Below are positions 44,212 to 52,543 of a stretch of DNA of 58,487 nucleotides, piece after piece. The DNA is from an uncultured Lachnospiraceae bacterium (GTDB lineage: Bacteria > Bacillota > Clostridia > Lachnospirales > Lachnospiraceae), in assembly GCA_946620235.1 (NCBI GenBank), contig CAMONC010000003.1, positions 1 to 58,487 of the forward strand, written 5' to 3'. The position numbers were made by a program, and so were the translations under genes. The first letter of the stretch is position 1. Every line of letters starts with the position of its first letter. The notes beneath the pieces were generated by a model. That model saw only the letters and a program-made list of their open reading frames with translations. It searched no databases and was not told where the DNA came from.

Positions 44212-45522
44212 ATGCGAGTATTATGGGTATGTAATCTGGCGATACCGTTGATCGCCGAACAACTCAATCTGCCGGTTTCCAACAGAGAAGGCTGGCTGAC
44301 AGGTCTTATAGAAAAGATATCGCTTAAGCCGATAGGAGACCGGCTGACTTTGGGGGTGGCATTTCCCACAGAGGGTGCCGGCCTGATGATAAGCAGGGCT
44401 GTCACGGTAAGTGAGAATTGTGTGATCAAAGCTTATGGCTTCGGCGAGGATACGGGCAGACCATATGTATATGATGACACACTCGAGGATACCCTGCGTG
44501 GTGTGATCTCTGACTTCGAGCCGGATATCGTGCATATATTCGGAACAGAGTATCCCCATGCGCTGGCCGCTATCAGAGCCTTTGGTGACCCCGATCATAC
44601 CGTGGTCGGCATACAGGGACTGTGTTCCCGCATAGCCGAGCATTATACCGCTGATATACCGCTTACCGTCAAATATGGTATCACGTTCCGGGATCTGGTG
44701 AGACGTGATAATGTATGGCAGCAGATAGACAAATTCCGTAAGAGGGGTGTCAATGAGATACAAGCCATCCGGGAGACCGGGCATGTGGCCGGCCGGACGG
44801 ATTTTGATCGTATGGCATCTGAGGACATACATCCCGGTGTGAAATATCATTTCGTCGGAGAGACCATGAGGCAGCCCTTTTATCAGGGGAGCTGGAAGCT
44901 GGAGAACTGTATTCCTCACAGCATATTCCTAAGTCAGGGCGATTACCCTCTCAAGGGCTTTCATTATGTCCTGAGAGCGATGCCCAGAATACTGGAGGAG
45001 TATCCGGATACCGTCCTGTATGTAGCCGGAGCCAATCTTCTGGCCAGTGATACCTGGAAGGACAGAGTGAAAAGGTGCTCATACGGGCGGTATCTGTATA
45101 AACTGATACGTAAGAATCATCTGAAGGATCATGTAGTGATGCTCGGCAAGCTGAATGCCGATCAGATGAAGGATCAGTATCTGGCAAGCAATGTGTTCGT
45201 ATGTCCGTCTTCACTTGAAAATTCGCCGAACTCTCTCGGAGAAGCGATGTTGCTGGGAGTGCCCTGTGTTGCGTCCAATGTGGGGGGTATACCCAGTATG
45301 ATGGTAGGGGGGCAGGACGGATTGCTCTTTCCTGCGGGTAATGTCGACGTTTTGGCAGATGACATCATAGAGATATTTGCACAGGAGGAAATAACCAAAG
45401 CTTACAGCCGCAATGCCAAAAAACATGCTCATGAGAATCACGATTCGGATAATAATTATTCCGCACTTATGATGATGTATTACAGTATGACGGTTTTTGC
45501 ACAAGCTGAGGAGAACATTTAA
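44212..45522 (+). CDS. Glycosyltransferase family 4
   Basis: 436 residues, GT-B fold. The C-terminal half carries SQGDYPLKGFHYVLRAMPRI and VFVCPSSLENSPNSLGEAML, the latter with the E-x7-E motif of GT4 retaining enzymes; VPCVASNVGGIPSMM is also typical. The N-terminal half has the acceptor domain. No membrane segment. The ATG 45522 of the next gene overlaps its TAA by one base, so the two are likely translated together. Confidence 0.9.
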   Translation: MRVLWVCNLAIPLIAEQLNLPVSNREGWLTGLIEKISLKPIGDRLTLGVAFPTEGAGLMISRAVTVSENCVIKAYGFGEDTGRPYVYDDTLEDTLRGVISDFEPDIVHIFGTEYPHALAAIRAFGDPDHTVVGIQGLCSRIAEHYTADIPLTVKYGITFRDLVRRDNVWQQIDKFRKRGVNEIQAIRETGHVAGRTDFDRMASEDIHPGVKYHFVGETMRQPFYQGSWKLENCIPHSIFLSQGDYPLKGFHYVLRAMPRILEEYPDTVLYVAGANLLASDTWKDRVKRCSYGRYLYKLIRKNHLKDHVVMLGKLNADQMKDQYLASNVFVCPSSLENSPNSLGEAMLLGVPCVASNVGGIPSMMVGGQDGLLFPAGNVDVLADDIIEIFAQEEITKAYSRNAKKHAHENHDSDNNYSALMMMYYSMTVFAQAEENI

Positions 45523-46697
45523 TGAAATTCACCTTTGTATCCAATTATATCAATCATCACCAGCAGCCTTTCTGTGATGCCATGTACGAGAAACTGGGTG
45601 AAGATTTTACGTTCGTAGCGACTATGCCGATGGAGCAGGAACGTGTTGATATGGGCTGGGACATGGGCGCCGATGAGCTTCCCTACGTGAAGCATCTGTA
45701 TGAGGATCCCTCCTGTGAGCAGCTGATCTATGACAGTGATGCAGTACTTCTGGGGTGGAGTGAGAGGGAGGACATAGCGCAGAGAAGATTAAACAGCGGG
45801 AAACTGACCCTCAGGGTAAGCGAAAGGCTGTATCGCACCGGTACCTACAAAGCCATCAGTCCCCGTGGACTGATAGCCAAGTATAAAGAACATATACGTT
45901 ATCGTAACAGGCCCGTCTTTATGCTGTGCGCCGGGGCATATGCTGCAGCGGATTTCCACCTGATACATGCATATCCCGACAAGCTGCTCAAATGGGGTTA
46001 TTTTCCGCCTTTTATAGAATATGATACCGATGAGATAGACAGGAGACTCAGCAATCCGAAGTGTGTACAGATCATCTGGGTCGGAAGGTTTATAGCTCTT
46101 AAGCATCCAGAGTATATGATCAGACTGGCAGCCCGTCTGAAAGCCGAGGGCGAGAACTTCCATATACATATGGTGGGCGACGGAGAGATGTTCGAGGAGA
46201 TCCGTAACCGTGTGAGAGAGCTGGTGCCCGACGAGGTTACCATGCATGGAAGTCTGGCACCCGATGAAGTCAGAGCATTGATGTCGGAATGCCACATCCA
46301 TATAAGCACATCCAATCATCTGGAAGGCTGGGGTGCAGTCGTTAATGAGGGAATGAACAGCGGATGCATTGAGATAGCCTGTGACCGGATGGGAGCAGTT
46401 CCTTATCTGATAGAGGATAATCGGAACGGACTCGTCTATCCCGGAGAGGTATACGAATCCATGGAACAGGTGGTACTCAGGGTGTTCCATAACTGGCACG
46501 GATATGCCCATCTGGGTGGAAAAGCGTACAGAACCATACGCGATGAATGGAATGCGGATATCGCAGCTGACAGGCTGATGGAACTGATGAAGGCACTGCT
46601 CGGAGAGATCGACGATTATGAACTGCCCAAGGAAGGACCACTGTCACCTGCGCCGATCCTGCATGCTGATTTAACATATGCATTTTTGAACAGATAA
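45522..46697 (+). CDS. Glycosyltransferase family 4
   Basis: 391 residues, GT-B fold. IIWVGRFIALKHPEYMIRL and HIHISTSNHLEGWGAVVNEG (E-x7-E region) identify the retaining GT4 family. MFEEIRNRVRELV and MHGSLAPDEVRALM sit in the donor-binding lobe. It starts within the stop of the preceding GT4 gene (TAATG). Likely acts in the same surface-glycan pathway. Confidence 0.88.
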   Translation: MKFTFVSNYINHHQQPFCDAMYEKLGEDFTFVATMPMEQERVDMGWDMGADELPYVKHLYEDPSCEQLIYDSDAVLLGWSEREDIAQRRLNSGKLTLRVSERLYRTGTYKAISPRGLIAKYKEHIRYRNRPVFMLCAGAYAAADFHLIHAYPDKLLKWGYFPPFIEYDTDEIDRRLSNPKCVQIIWVGRFIALKHPEYMIRLAARLKAEGENFHIHMVGDGEMFEEIRNRVRELVPDEVTMHGSLAPDEVRALMSECHIHISTSNHLEGWGAVVNEGMNSGCIEIACDRMGAVPYLIEDNRNGLVYPGEVYESMEQVVLRVFHNWHGYAHLGGKAYRTIRDEWNADIAADRLMELMKALLGEIDDYELPKEGPLSPAPILHADLTYAFLNR

Positions 46698-46707
46698 TCC
46701 GGCAGAA

Positions 46708-47697
46708 ATGAAGATAAGTATCATCATCCCCGTATACAATACCGAGGATTGCGTGGAAAAGTGCATCAGATCCTGTATGTCACAGACCGTTGCAGATATG
46801 GAGATCATAGCGGTTGACGACGGATCGACGGACTCTACCCCATCGATCCTGGACCGGTTGGCAGGAGAGGATGAGAGAATCAGGGTTTTGCATCAGGCAA
46901 ACGCCGGATCCTCTGCGGCGCGTAATGCCGGCATACGCATTTCAACCGGGGATTATCTGGGTTTTGTCGACGCCGATGACTATATAGAGCCGGATATGTA
47001 CGAGAAGCTTATCCGGATGGCGGAGGACAGACATCTGGATGTAGCGCAGATAAGCCGTGATGAGGTGGCCGGTGACGGAAGTCCCCTCCCGATGGTTGTG
47101 ACACCTCCCGAAACCCCGACGATCGTATCATCCGAAGATTTCCTCAAAGAATTATTGCTCCATAGGGGAGACTGCTCGTTTTGTACCAAACTTATCAGGC
47201 GTGAACTTTTCGATATCTCTCTTTTTCCCGAAGGTGAACTGAACGAAGACTTTCGTCTTTTTACGGAGTTCCTGAGTCATATCGATGGGGCAGGCATATT
47301 GCCGGATATCGGATATCACGTATACTACCGTCAGGGGAGTAATACCCGAAAGGCGAGGACGGAATTCTCCCGTGTTTTCAAGGATATAGTCGTAAATGCG
47401 GACCGGATGGAGAAGTTGGTTGAAGAGAAATATCCGAATCTTACGGAGTATGCCCGCAGGTTCGCACTGGTGCAGAGACTGGATTATATGCTCCACATCC
47501 CGGTGAAGCTGATGAACGATCACGATGAGTTCTATCGTAATGTGAAAGCATATCTGCGAGAACACAGACAGGATATCTCGGGCAATCCTTACCTGAACGA
47601 TGATCAGAGAAAGAAACTGAAGCTGCTGGCGTATGCACCAAGGCTTGTAAGGCAGATACACGGGATGACCATGAAACTCAGGGGAGTGTATCAATGA
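46708..47697 (+). CDS. Glycosyltransferase family 2
   Basis: 329 residues, GT-A fold. KISIIIPVYNTEDCVEKCI, IIAVDDGSTDSTPSIL (first Asp), ANAGSSAARNAGI and GDYLGFVDADDYIEPDMY (DxD) are textbook GT2 stretches. The C-terminal third is helical. The start ATG 46708 follows a weak CCGGCAGAA. It overlaps the following membrane-protein gene by 4 nt (ATGA). Confidence 0.92.
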   Translation: MKISIIIPVYNTEDCVEKCIRSCMSQTVADMEIIAVDDGSTDSTPSILDRLAGEDERIRVLHQANAGSSAARNAGIRISTGDYLGFVDADDYIEPDMYEKLIRMAEDRHLDVAQISRDEVAGDGSPLPMVVTPPETPTIVSSEDFLKELLLHRGDCSFCTKLIRRELFDISLFPEGELNEDFRLFTEFLSHIDGAGILPDIGYHVYYRQGSNTRKARTEFSRVFKDIVVNADRMEKLVEEKYPNLTEYARRFALVQRLDYMLHIPVKLMNDHDEFYRNVKAYLREHRQDISGNPYLNDDQRKKLKLLAYAPRLVRQIHGMTMKLRGVYQ

Positions 47698-49457
47698 TCC
47701 GGAGCGGATCGGACAGGATGAAAGAACCGGTACTGAAAGCAAAAAAGAACATAGCGGGACAGATCGTATTTACAGTTACAGTCGTGATATGCATGATCGC
47801 GGCTGTAGTTTGCTGTTACCGGAAGCAGGGTATGCATGAGGACGAGTTCTACTCATATTACTCGAGTAACAGAACATACGGACTGATCGCAGAGGGTACC
47901 GTGAGCAGAGATATGATCATGGATGAGCTGACAGTCCGGGAAGGAGAGGGCTTTAATTTCGCACTGGTGAAAGAGGTGCAGTCCTGGGATGTACACCCGC
48001 CTGTTTATTATTTCATACTTCATGCAGTATGCTCTCTGATGCCGGGCGTGTTCAGTATGTGGCAGGGATTGTGGATCAATCTGGCCTGTCTGTTGATAAG
48101 CCTGATATTGATGTTTAGATTGGGGGATAAACTGATCCCGGTTCCGTCAGACGCCACGGGAAACGAAAAGTCTGAAACCGCTGTCATCCGACGCGATGTG
48201 ACAGTATGTCTGGGTACTCTTGCCTGGGGCATAAGCGCGGCTACTCTGACCGGAGTTGCGTTCATTCGCATGTATATGCTGCTGACGGTATGGATACTCT
48301 CCGTCACGTTGCTTCATCTCATAAAAAACGTAAATCAATGGTTCTGGCCGGCACTCGGCGCTCTTACCTTCTGTGGATTCATGACTCATTATTACTTCTT
48401 TATATGGCTTTTCTTCCTGGCCGTGGCATGGAATATCCGTGAGATATTCAGAACGAAGTCGATACGCACAACCTTGTATTACGGACTTACCATGATCGTC
48501 AGCTTTGGATTATGCTATCTGTTCTATCCGGCTTTTCCCGCGCAAATGTTTCGCGGACAGCGCGGGGCACAGGCTGCGGGCAACTTCTTCGATGCAGGTA
48601 ACACATGGGAGCGGATTGCTTTTTTCGCGGAAAAGGTTAACCGGATCGGTTTCGGCGGGATCCTATGGATACTGATCGGTCTGATCGTGATCATGTATCT
48701 GCTGAACGCAGACGGGCGCAGAGGGGTAAGACCCCGTATAGCCAGATGGAGTGCGAAGTCGTCACATGACGAGGTGAAGTATTCCCCTGTCAGATATGAT
48801 GAGGCGGATGAAGCAGTAATTGCGATCATAAACGGATCGGATAATGATATTGAGAGCAGACGGTCGTCGCTTCGCAGCAGGGTGGGAATGTCCGATGTCG
48901 TAATCCTGATCTGCGCAGTTACCGGCTATTTCCTTGTGGTCTCCAAGACAGCGCTCATGCTGGGAGACAGTTCCGTAAGGTACGTGATGCCCGTACTTGG
49001 GATCCTGTATCTGTGTCTGGCGGAGGGACTGGTAACCGGGGCGGTGGGGGTCATGAGAGTCCTTACACATGGTGGAGACAGAGGCACAAAGTATGGCACG
49101 ATAGCGGCTTCAGTGATAGTGGGCGTGATTGTCATCATGAACATGATTTCCGATCTGCACGGAAATATCTCATTCCTGTATCCCGAGAAGGCCGGTCACA
49201 GGGTAATACTGGATCAATACTGTGATGCGGATGTCGTCTGTTTATATCCTTCGGGGCAGTCCTGGATAATATGGGCGGATATGACCGAGTTGCTGGGATT
49301 TGACGAGATAACCTGCATGCCGGCGGATTCCGTTGATCTTCAGATCGATGAACCTGCCGTACTGTATCTGGATCGCGGAGCAGCCGTGATCCCGGATGAG
49401 GCGCAGTATTTGTACAGTAATGATTACAGCGACGTATACTATTGTGACGGTGACTGA
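47694..49457 (+). CDS. Polytopic glycosyltransferase, GT39/PMT-like (GT-C fold)
   Basis: 587 residues. A first membrane helix (IVFTVTVVICMIAAVVCCY) is followed by HEDEFYSYYS, an acidic loop typical of GT-C enzymes using lipid-linked sugars, and SWDVHPPVYYFILH. Eight or more further helices follow, then a soluble tail (about 500-587). It probably transfers a sugar from a polyprenyl phosphate outside the membrane. It closes the glycosyltransferase run and is followed by a hairpin and a terminator. Confidence 0.78.
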   Translation: MIRSGSDRMKEPVLKAKKNIAGQIVFTVTVVICMIAAVVCCYRKQGMHEDEFYSYYSSNRTYGLIAEGTVSRDMIMDELTVREGEGFNFALVKEVQSWDVHPPVYYFILHAVCSLMPGVFSMWQGLWINLACLLISLILMFRLGDKLIPVPSDATGNEKSETAVIRRDVTVCLGTLAWGISAATLTGVAFIRMYMLLTVWILSVTLLHLIKNVNQWFWPALGALTFCGFMTHYYFFIWLFFLAVAWNIREIFRTKSIRTTLYYGLTMIVSFGLCYLFYPAFPAQMFRGQRGAQAAGNFFDAGNTWERIAFFAEKVNRIGFGGILWILIGLIVIMYLLNADGRRGVRPRIARWSAKSSHDEVKYSPVRYDEADEAVIAIINGSDNDIESRRSSLRSRVGMSDVVILICAVTGYFLVVSKTALMLGDSSVRYVMPVLGILYLCLAEGLVTGAVGVMRVLTHGGDRGTKYGTIAASVIVGVIVIMNMISDLHGNISFLYPEKAGHRVILDQYCDADVVCLYPSGQSWIIWADMTELLGFDEITCMPADSVDLQIDEPAVLYLDRGAAVIPDEAQYLYSNDYSDVYYCDGD

Positions 49458-49493
49458 TACTGTGTGTTTTTCGATGTTCAATCGAACAGTATC
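49456..49493 (+). other. Stable hairpin directly after the GT-C gene
   Basis: GATACTG (49456-49462) pairs with CAGTATC (49487-49493), and inside it TTCGAT (49470-49475) pairs with ATCGAA (49481-49486), loop GTTCA; seven bases are bulged on the 5' side. It begins within the stop codon. Likely protects the 3' end of the message. Confidence 0.5.
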
Positions 49494-49518
49494 GCAGAGG
49501 CATGATAACGGGAACCTG

Positions 49519-49552
49519 AAACGGCGGCGTGTTTTTACGTCAGCCGTTTTTT
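49519..49552 (+). terminator. Terminator of the manC-to-glycosyltransferase transcript
   Basis: AAACGGC (49519-49525) pairs with GCCGTTT (49543-49549), with an inner CGT/ACG pairing, followed by TTTTTT (49547-49552). Confidence 0.8.
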
Positions 49553-49579
49553 GTGGTATATTTATATGAAGTGTATATT
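49551..49579 (+). promoter_or_regulatory. Promoter of the beta-helix lipoprotein gene
   Basis: TTGTGG (49551-49556), 17-nt spacer, TATATT (49574-49579, five of six). A start near 49586 leaves a very short leader to ATG 49600. Confidence 0.45.
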
Positions 49580-49599
49580 GGCGTAAGAATGTGGAAATA

Positions 49600-51672
49600 A
49601 TGAGTTTTAGAAAGCGTTTCTGCACAATCTTCATATCAGCGGTTGTAGCGGTCGCATCCACCGGATGCGGTGCTTCGGGTGCGTCTATTTTCATGAAGGA
49701 CGGATCCATCGTCAATATAGGTGATACCAATCCTCAGGTACAGACAGATGAGGCGGGCGGAAACGGACCGGTGAGTAACGCCGGGCCCGGGGCCGTGGCT
49801 GCCGGAGAAGTGGAGGCAAACGCGGACGGAGCGACTGCCGGGCAGACGGGAACACCTCATTATACATATGAAGGGGAGTATGACCCCAGCCTGGATCCTT
49901 TCATATCCGGCGGAGGGATCTCGCCGTTTTATAATATGAACAGCGGTACTGCTGAAGGTACGTCAGCTGATGCTGCCGGGCAGGAAACCGGCGGGACACC
50001 CGCAGATGCAGGCAGTGGAAGCGGGACCGGTCAGTCTCCCGATACAGGCACGCCCAGAGACGGGACGGGGATCGGCGGAACCGCAGCGGAGATCATATCC
50101 AACGCCGCAGATACGGTGATAGACGAAGCGAGCCGCAAGAATTCGGATCTGTACGTAGCCACTACCGGTAACGATGAGACAGGCGAGGGAACATATGATG
50201 ATCCCTATTTCTCCATTCAGAAGGCCCTTGATACTGTTACACCGGGGCATACGATATATGTACTGAGCGGTATATACAAAGGTGCCAATACTTTATCCAT
50301 ATCCGGCACGGATTCCGCACCGATCACGATCACCGCATATCCCGGAGCATCCGCAACAGTGTCGTTGGGAGTGGGAGAACGCGGTGCCATATTTGATATC
50401 AACGGAAATTCAAACATCAACATCATCGGCCTGCGGATAGGTTACTCATATGCGTCATGGGTATACGGAGTATTCATGACGGAAGGAGTGCATGATATCA
50501 ATATCACGAGTTGTGAGTTCTGCAATATATCCTGTACGGCTGCCCCGGGACAGGGCGGAGCGTATGCGGTGCTGGCATACGGCAACGGCGCTACCGAGGA
50601 TAAGGCGATCAGAAATGTGACCGTATACAACAATATGGTTCACGACATGAATACCGGTTACAGCGAAGCACTGGCGGCATCCGGTAACGTGTCCGACATC
50701 AAGTTCACCGGGAATGTGGTCGATGGCATCTCAAATATCGGAATAGATCTGTACGGTGGGGGTGGTTATTGTATCAATCAGGAATTTGACAGCCCCCGCA
50801 ACTGTGAGATATCCGGGAACACAGTATATCAGTGCCAGTGCCCGTACTGGTCATGTGCAGGCATATATGTGACCAACGCACATGATTGCGTGATAAAGGA
50901 CAACTTCGTATATGAGAATGCATATGGCATAGAGGTGGCCGCTGAGCATAATCATTATCTCTACCCCACGACCAAGATATCCGTGACGGGCAATACCGTT
51001 CACGACAATCATGACGGCGGTATAACCATAGGCGGCGTGGATGCTGTCAATTCGGGTTTTGTGACTGAGAGCGAAGTATCGGGTAATATTCTCTATAACA
51101 ACGGAGCACTGGTCAATGACGGCGCAAACGGAGAGATACACTTTGAGAAGTGTGATGGGATAGATGTAAAAGATAATATTGTCAGAAACCATGACTACAG
51201 ATATCCGGTCATAGGCTGCGGCAAGACCAGCGAGTATGTTAAGAACGTTAAATTCACCAATAACCTGTACGCTTACGATAAGCCGGAGAAGATAACATTC
51301 AGATATCAGGGAAATGAATACATAGGTCTGGAGGCATGGAATAAGTTTACCGGAGGTTCCGATACCAACGGCAAAAAGGACGATAAGAATACAACCGCCA
51401 ATAATACGAATACCAATACCAACACCAACACGAATACAAATACAAACAACAACACAAACACGAACAACAACACAAACACAAACAACAACACAAACACGAA
51501 CAACAACACAAACACAAACAACAACACAAATACGAACAACAATACAAATACGAACAACAACACAAATACAAACAACAACACAAATACGAACAACAACACA
51601 AACACCAACACGAATACAAATACGAACAACAATACAAATACGAACAACAATACAAATACCGGATCGAATTAA
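49600..51672 (+). CDS. Lipoprotein with parallel beta-helix and Thr/Asn repeat tail
   Basis: 690 residues. The signal ends at lipobox ASTGC with Cys near 24. Then a long Gly/Ala/Thr linker to about residue 175. The N-cap motif DLYVATTGNDETGEGTYDDP and TPGHTIYVLSGIYKG are typical of secreted right-handed beta-helix proteins such as PL9-like lyases, and helix repeats with N-G/N-N turns run to about 560. The last 80 residues are almost only Thr and Asn, ending GSN, with no LPxTG sorting motif. It is exported and membrane-anchored. Sugar lyase activity is possible but unproven. ATG 49600 preferred over GTG 49591. Confidence 0.78.
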   Translation: MSFRKRFCTIFISAVVAVASTGCGASGASIFMKDGSIVNIGDTNPQVQTDEAGGNGPVSNAGPGAVAAGEVEANADGATAGQTGTPHYTYEGEYDPSLDPFISGGGISPFYNMNSGTAEGTSADAAGQETGGTPADAGSGSGTGQSPDTGTPRDGTGIGGTAAEIISNAADTVIDEASRKNSDLYVATTGNDETGEGTYDDPYFSIQKALDTVTPGHTIYVLSGIYKGANTLSISGTDSAPITITAYPGASATVSLGVGERGAIFDINGNSNINIIGLRIGYSYASWVYGVFMTEGVHDINITSCEFCNISCTAAPGQGGAYAVLAYGNGATEDKAIRNVTVYNNMVHDMNTGYSEALAASGNVSDIKFTGNVVDGISNIGIDLYGGGGYCINQEFDSPRNCEISGNTVYQCQCPYWSCAGIYVTNAHDCVIKDNFVYENAYGIEVAAEHNHYLYPTTKISVTGNTVHDNHDGGITIGGVDAVNSGFVTESEVSGNILYNNGALVNDGANGEIHFEKCDGIDVKDNIVRNHDYRYPVIGCGKTSEYVKNVKFTNNLYAYDKPEKITFRYQGNEYIGLEAWNKFTGGSDTNGKKDDKNTTANNTNTNTNTNTNTNTNNNTNTNNNTNTNNNTNTNNNTNTNNNTNTNNNTNTNNNTNTNNNTNTNNNTNTNTNTNTNNNTNTNNNTNTGSN
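51445..51660. repeat. Twelve tandem 18-bp repeats
   Basis: Units of AACAACAACACAAACACG type, each encoding N-N-N-T-N-T; unit ten (51607-51624) reads N-T-N-T-N-T instead. Third-base changes (ACA/ACG/ACC, AAC/AAT) differ between units. The strand is nearly free of G and T. Confidence 0.92.
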
Positions 51673-51689
51673 GCATAAAGGGGATTAGG

Positions 51690-52496
51690 ATGAATAAGCT
51701 CGGATTCATAGGAATGGGCAATATGGCGCAGGCCATCGCAGGCGGTTTTATATCCGCCGGAGTCTTAAGCGGAGATAACATATACGCTTATGCACCCAAC
51801 ACGGAGAAACTGAAGGGGAATGCAGCAAGAATAGGTTTTGTTGCGGTCGAAGCGATCAAAGACCTGACAGAGATGAGCGATACTCTGATCATGGCCTGCA
51901 AACCTTATCAGATAGAGGGCGTACTTGACAGTATCGGGACCGGATTGGGCGGGAAGAACCTGATATCCATCGCCCTGGGATGGGATCATGACAGATATGT
52001 CAAGGAACTGGCCGGCAGAGGGATCAGTGTATCGGGAGCTGATGGTGTAAGGATACAGTTTGTCATGCCGAACACACCGGCGCAGGTAGGTGAAGGCGTC
52101 TTTCTGTTTGAGGAGATGCACTCGCTGGATAACGAGGAACGAATGCAGGTGATGGATGCTTTCTCCAAGCTGGGCCTGGTAAAAGAACTGCCGTCTCATC
52201 TGATGGGAATAGGCGGGGCGATCACCGGCTGTGGACCGGCATTCATCGATATGTATATAGAAGCTATGGGCGATGCGGCCGTTAAATACGGAATACCCAG
52301 ACAGATGGCATATGATCTGGTAAGTGCCACCGTAAAAGGAAGTGCATCGCTGCAATTGGAAACCAAAACACATCCCGCCATGCTTAAGGATGCGGTATGC
52401 TCCCCCGGCGGATCCACGATCCGCGGAGTGGCCGCTCTGGAGGCAGCGGGTTTCAGGGATGCCTGTATCTCGGCGATCGATGAGATCATGAACTGA
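51690..52496 (+). CDS. proC: Pyrroline-5-carboxylate reductase
   Basis: 268 residues. It reduces pyrroline 5-carboxylate to proline with NAD(P)H. GFIGMGNMAQAIAGG (about 5-19) is the cofactor motif, and KDAVCSPGGSTIRGVAALE (about 234-252) is the ProC signature; FVMPNTPAQVGEGV is another. The ribosome site is AAGGGGATTAGG. It starts 18 nt after the beta-helix gene with no terminator between, so it may be on the same message. Confidence 0.95.
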   Translation: MNKLGFIGMGNMAQAIAGGFISAGVLSGDNIYAYAPNTEKLKGNAARIGFVAVEAIKDLTEMSDTLIMACKPYQIEGVLDSIGTGLGGKNLISIALGWDHDRYVKELAGRGISVSGADGVRIQFVMPNTPAQVGEGVFLFEEMHSLDNEERMQVMDAFSKLGLVKELPSHLMGIGGAITGCGPAFIDMYIEAMGDAAVKYGIPRQMAYDLVSATVKGSASLQLETKTHPAMLKDAVCSPGGSTIRGVAALEAAGFRDACISAIDEIMN

Positions 52497-52543
52497 GATC
52501 CCGGGGCATATCAGATCAATACGGAAATGAGAGGATACATATT

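Noticed and set aside
51445-51660. Possible CRISPR array
   Set aside because: The 18-bp units are adjacent without spacers, keep one reading frame and encode N-N-N-T-N-T, so this is a coding tandem repeat.
51306-51781. Minus-strand frames made of Val/Phe/Leu or Cys/Tyr/Ser repeats
   Set aside because: They are antisense readings of the 18-bp Thr/Asn repeat tract. They have no ribosome site and cross into proC.
52497-52543. T-box leader for metG
   Set aside because: Only 47 nt separate metG from proC, too short for a T-box, and no specifier or antiterminator element is visible.
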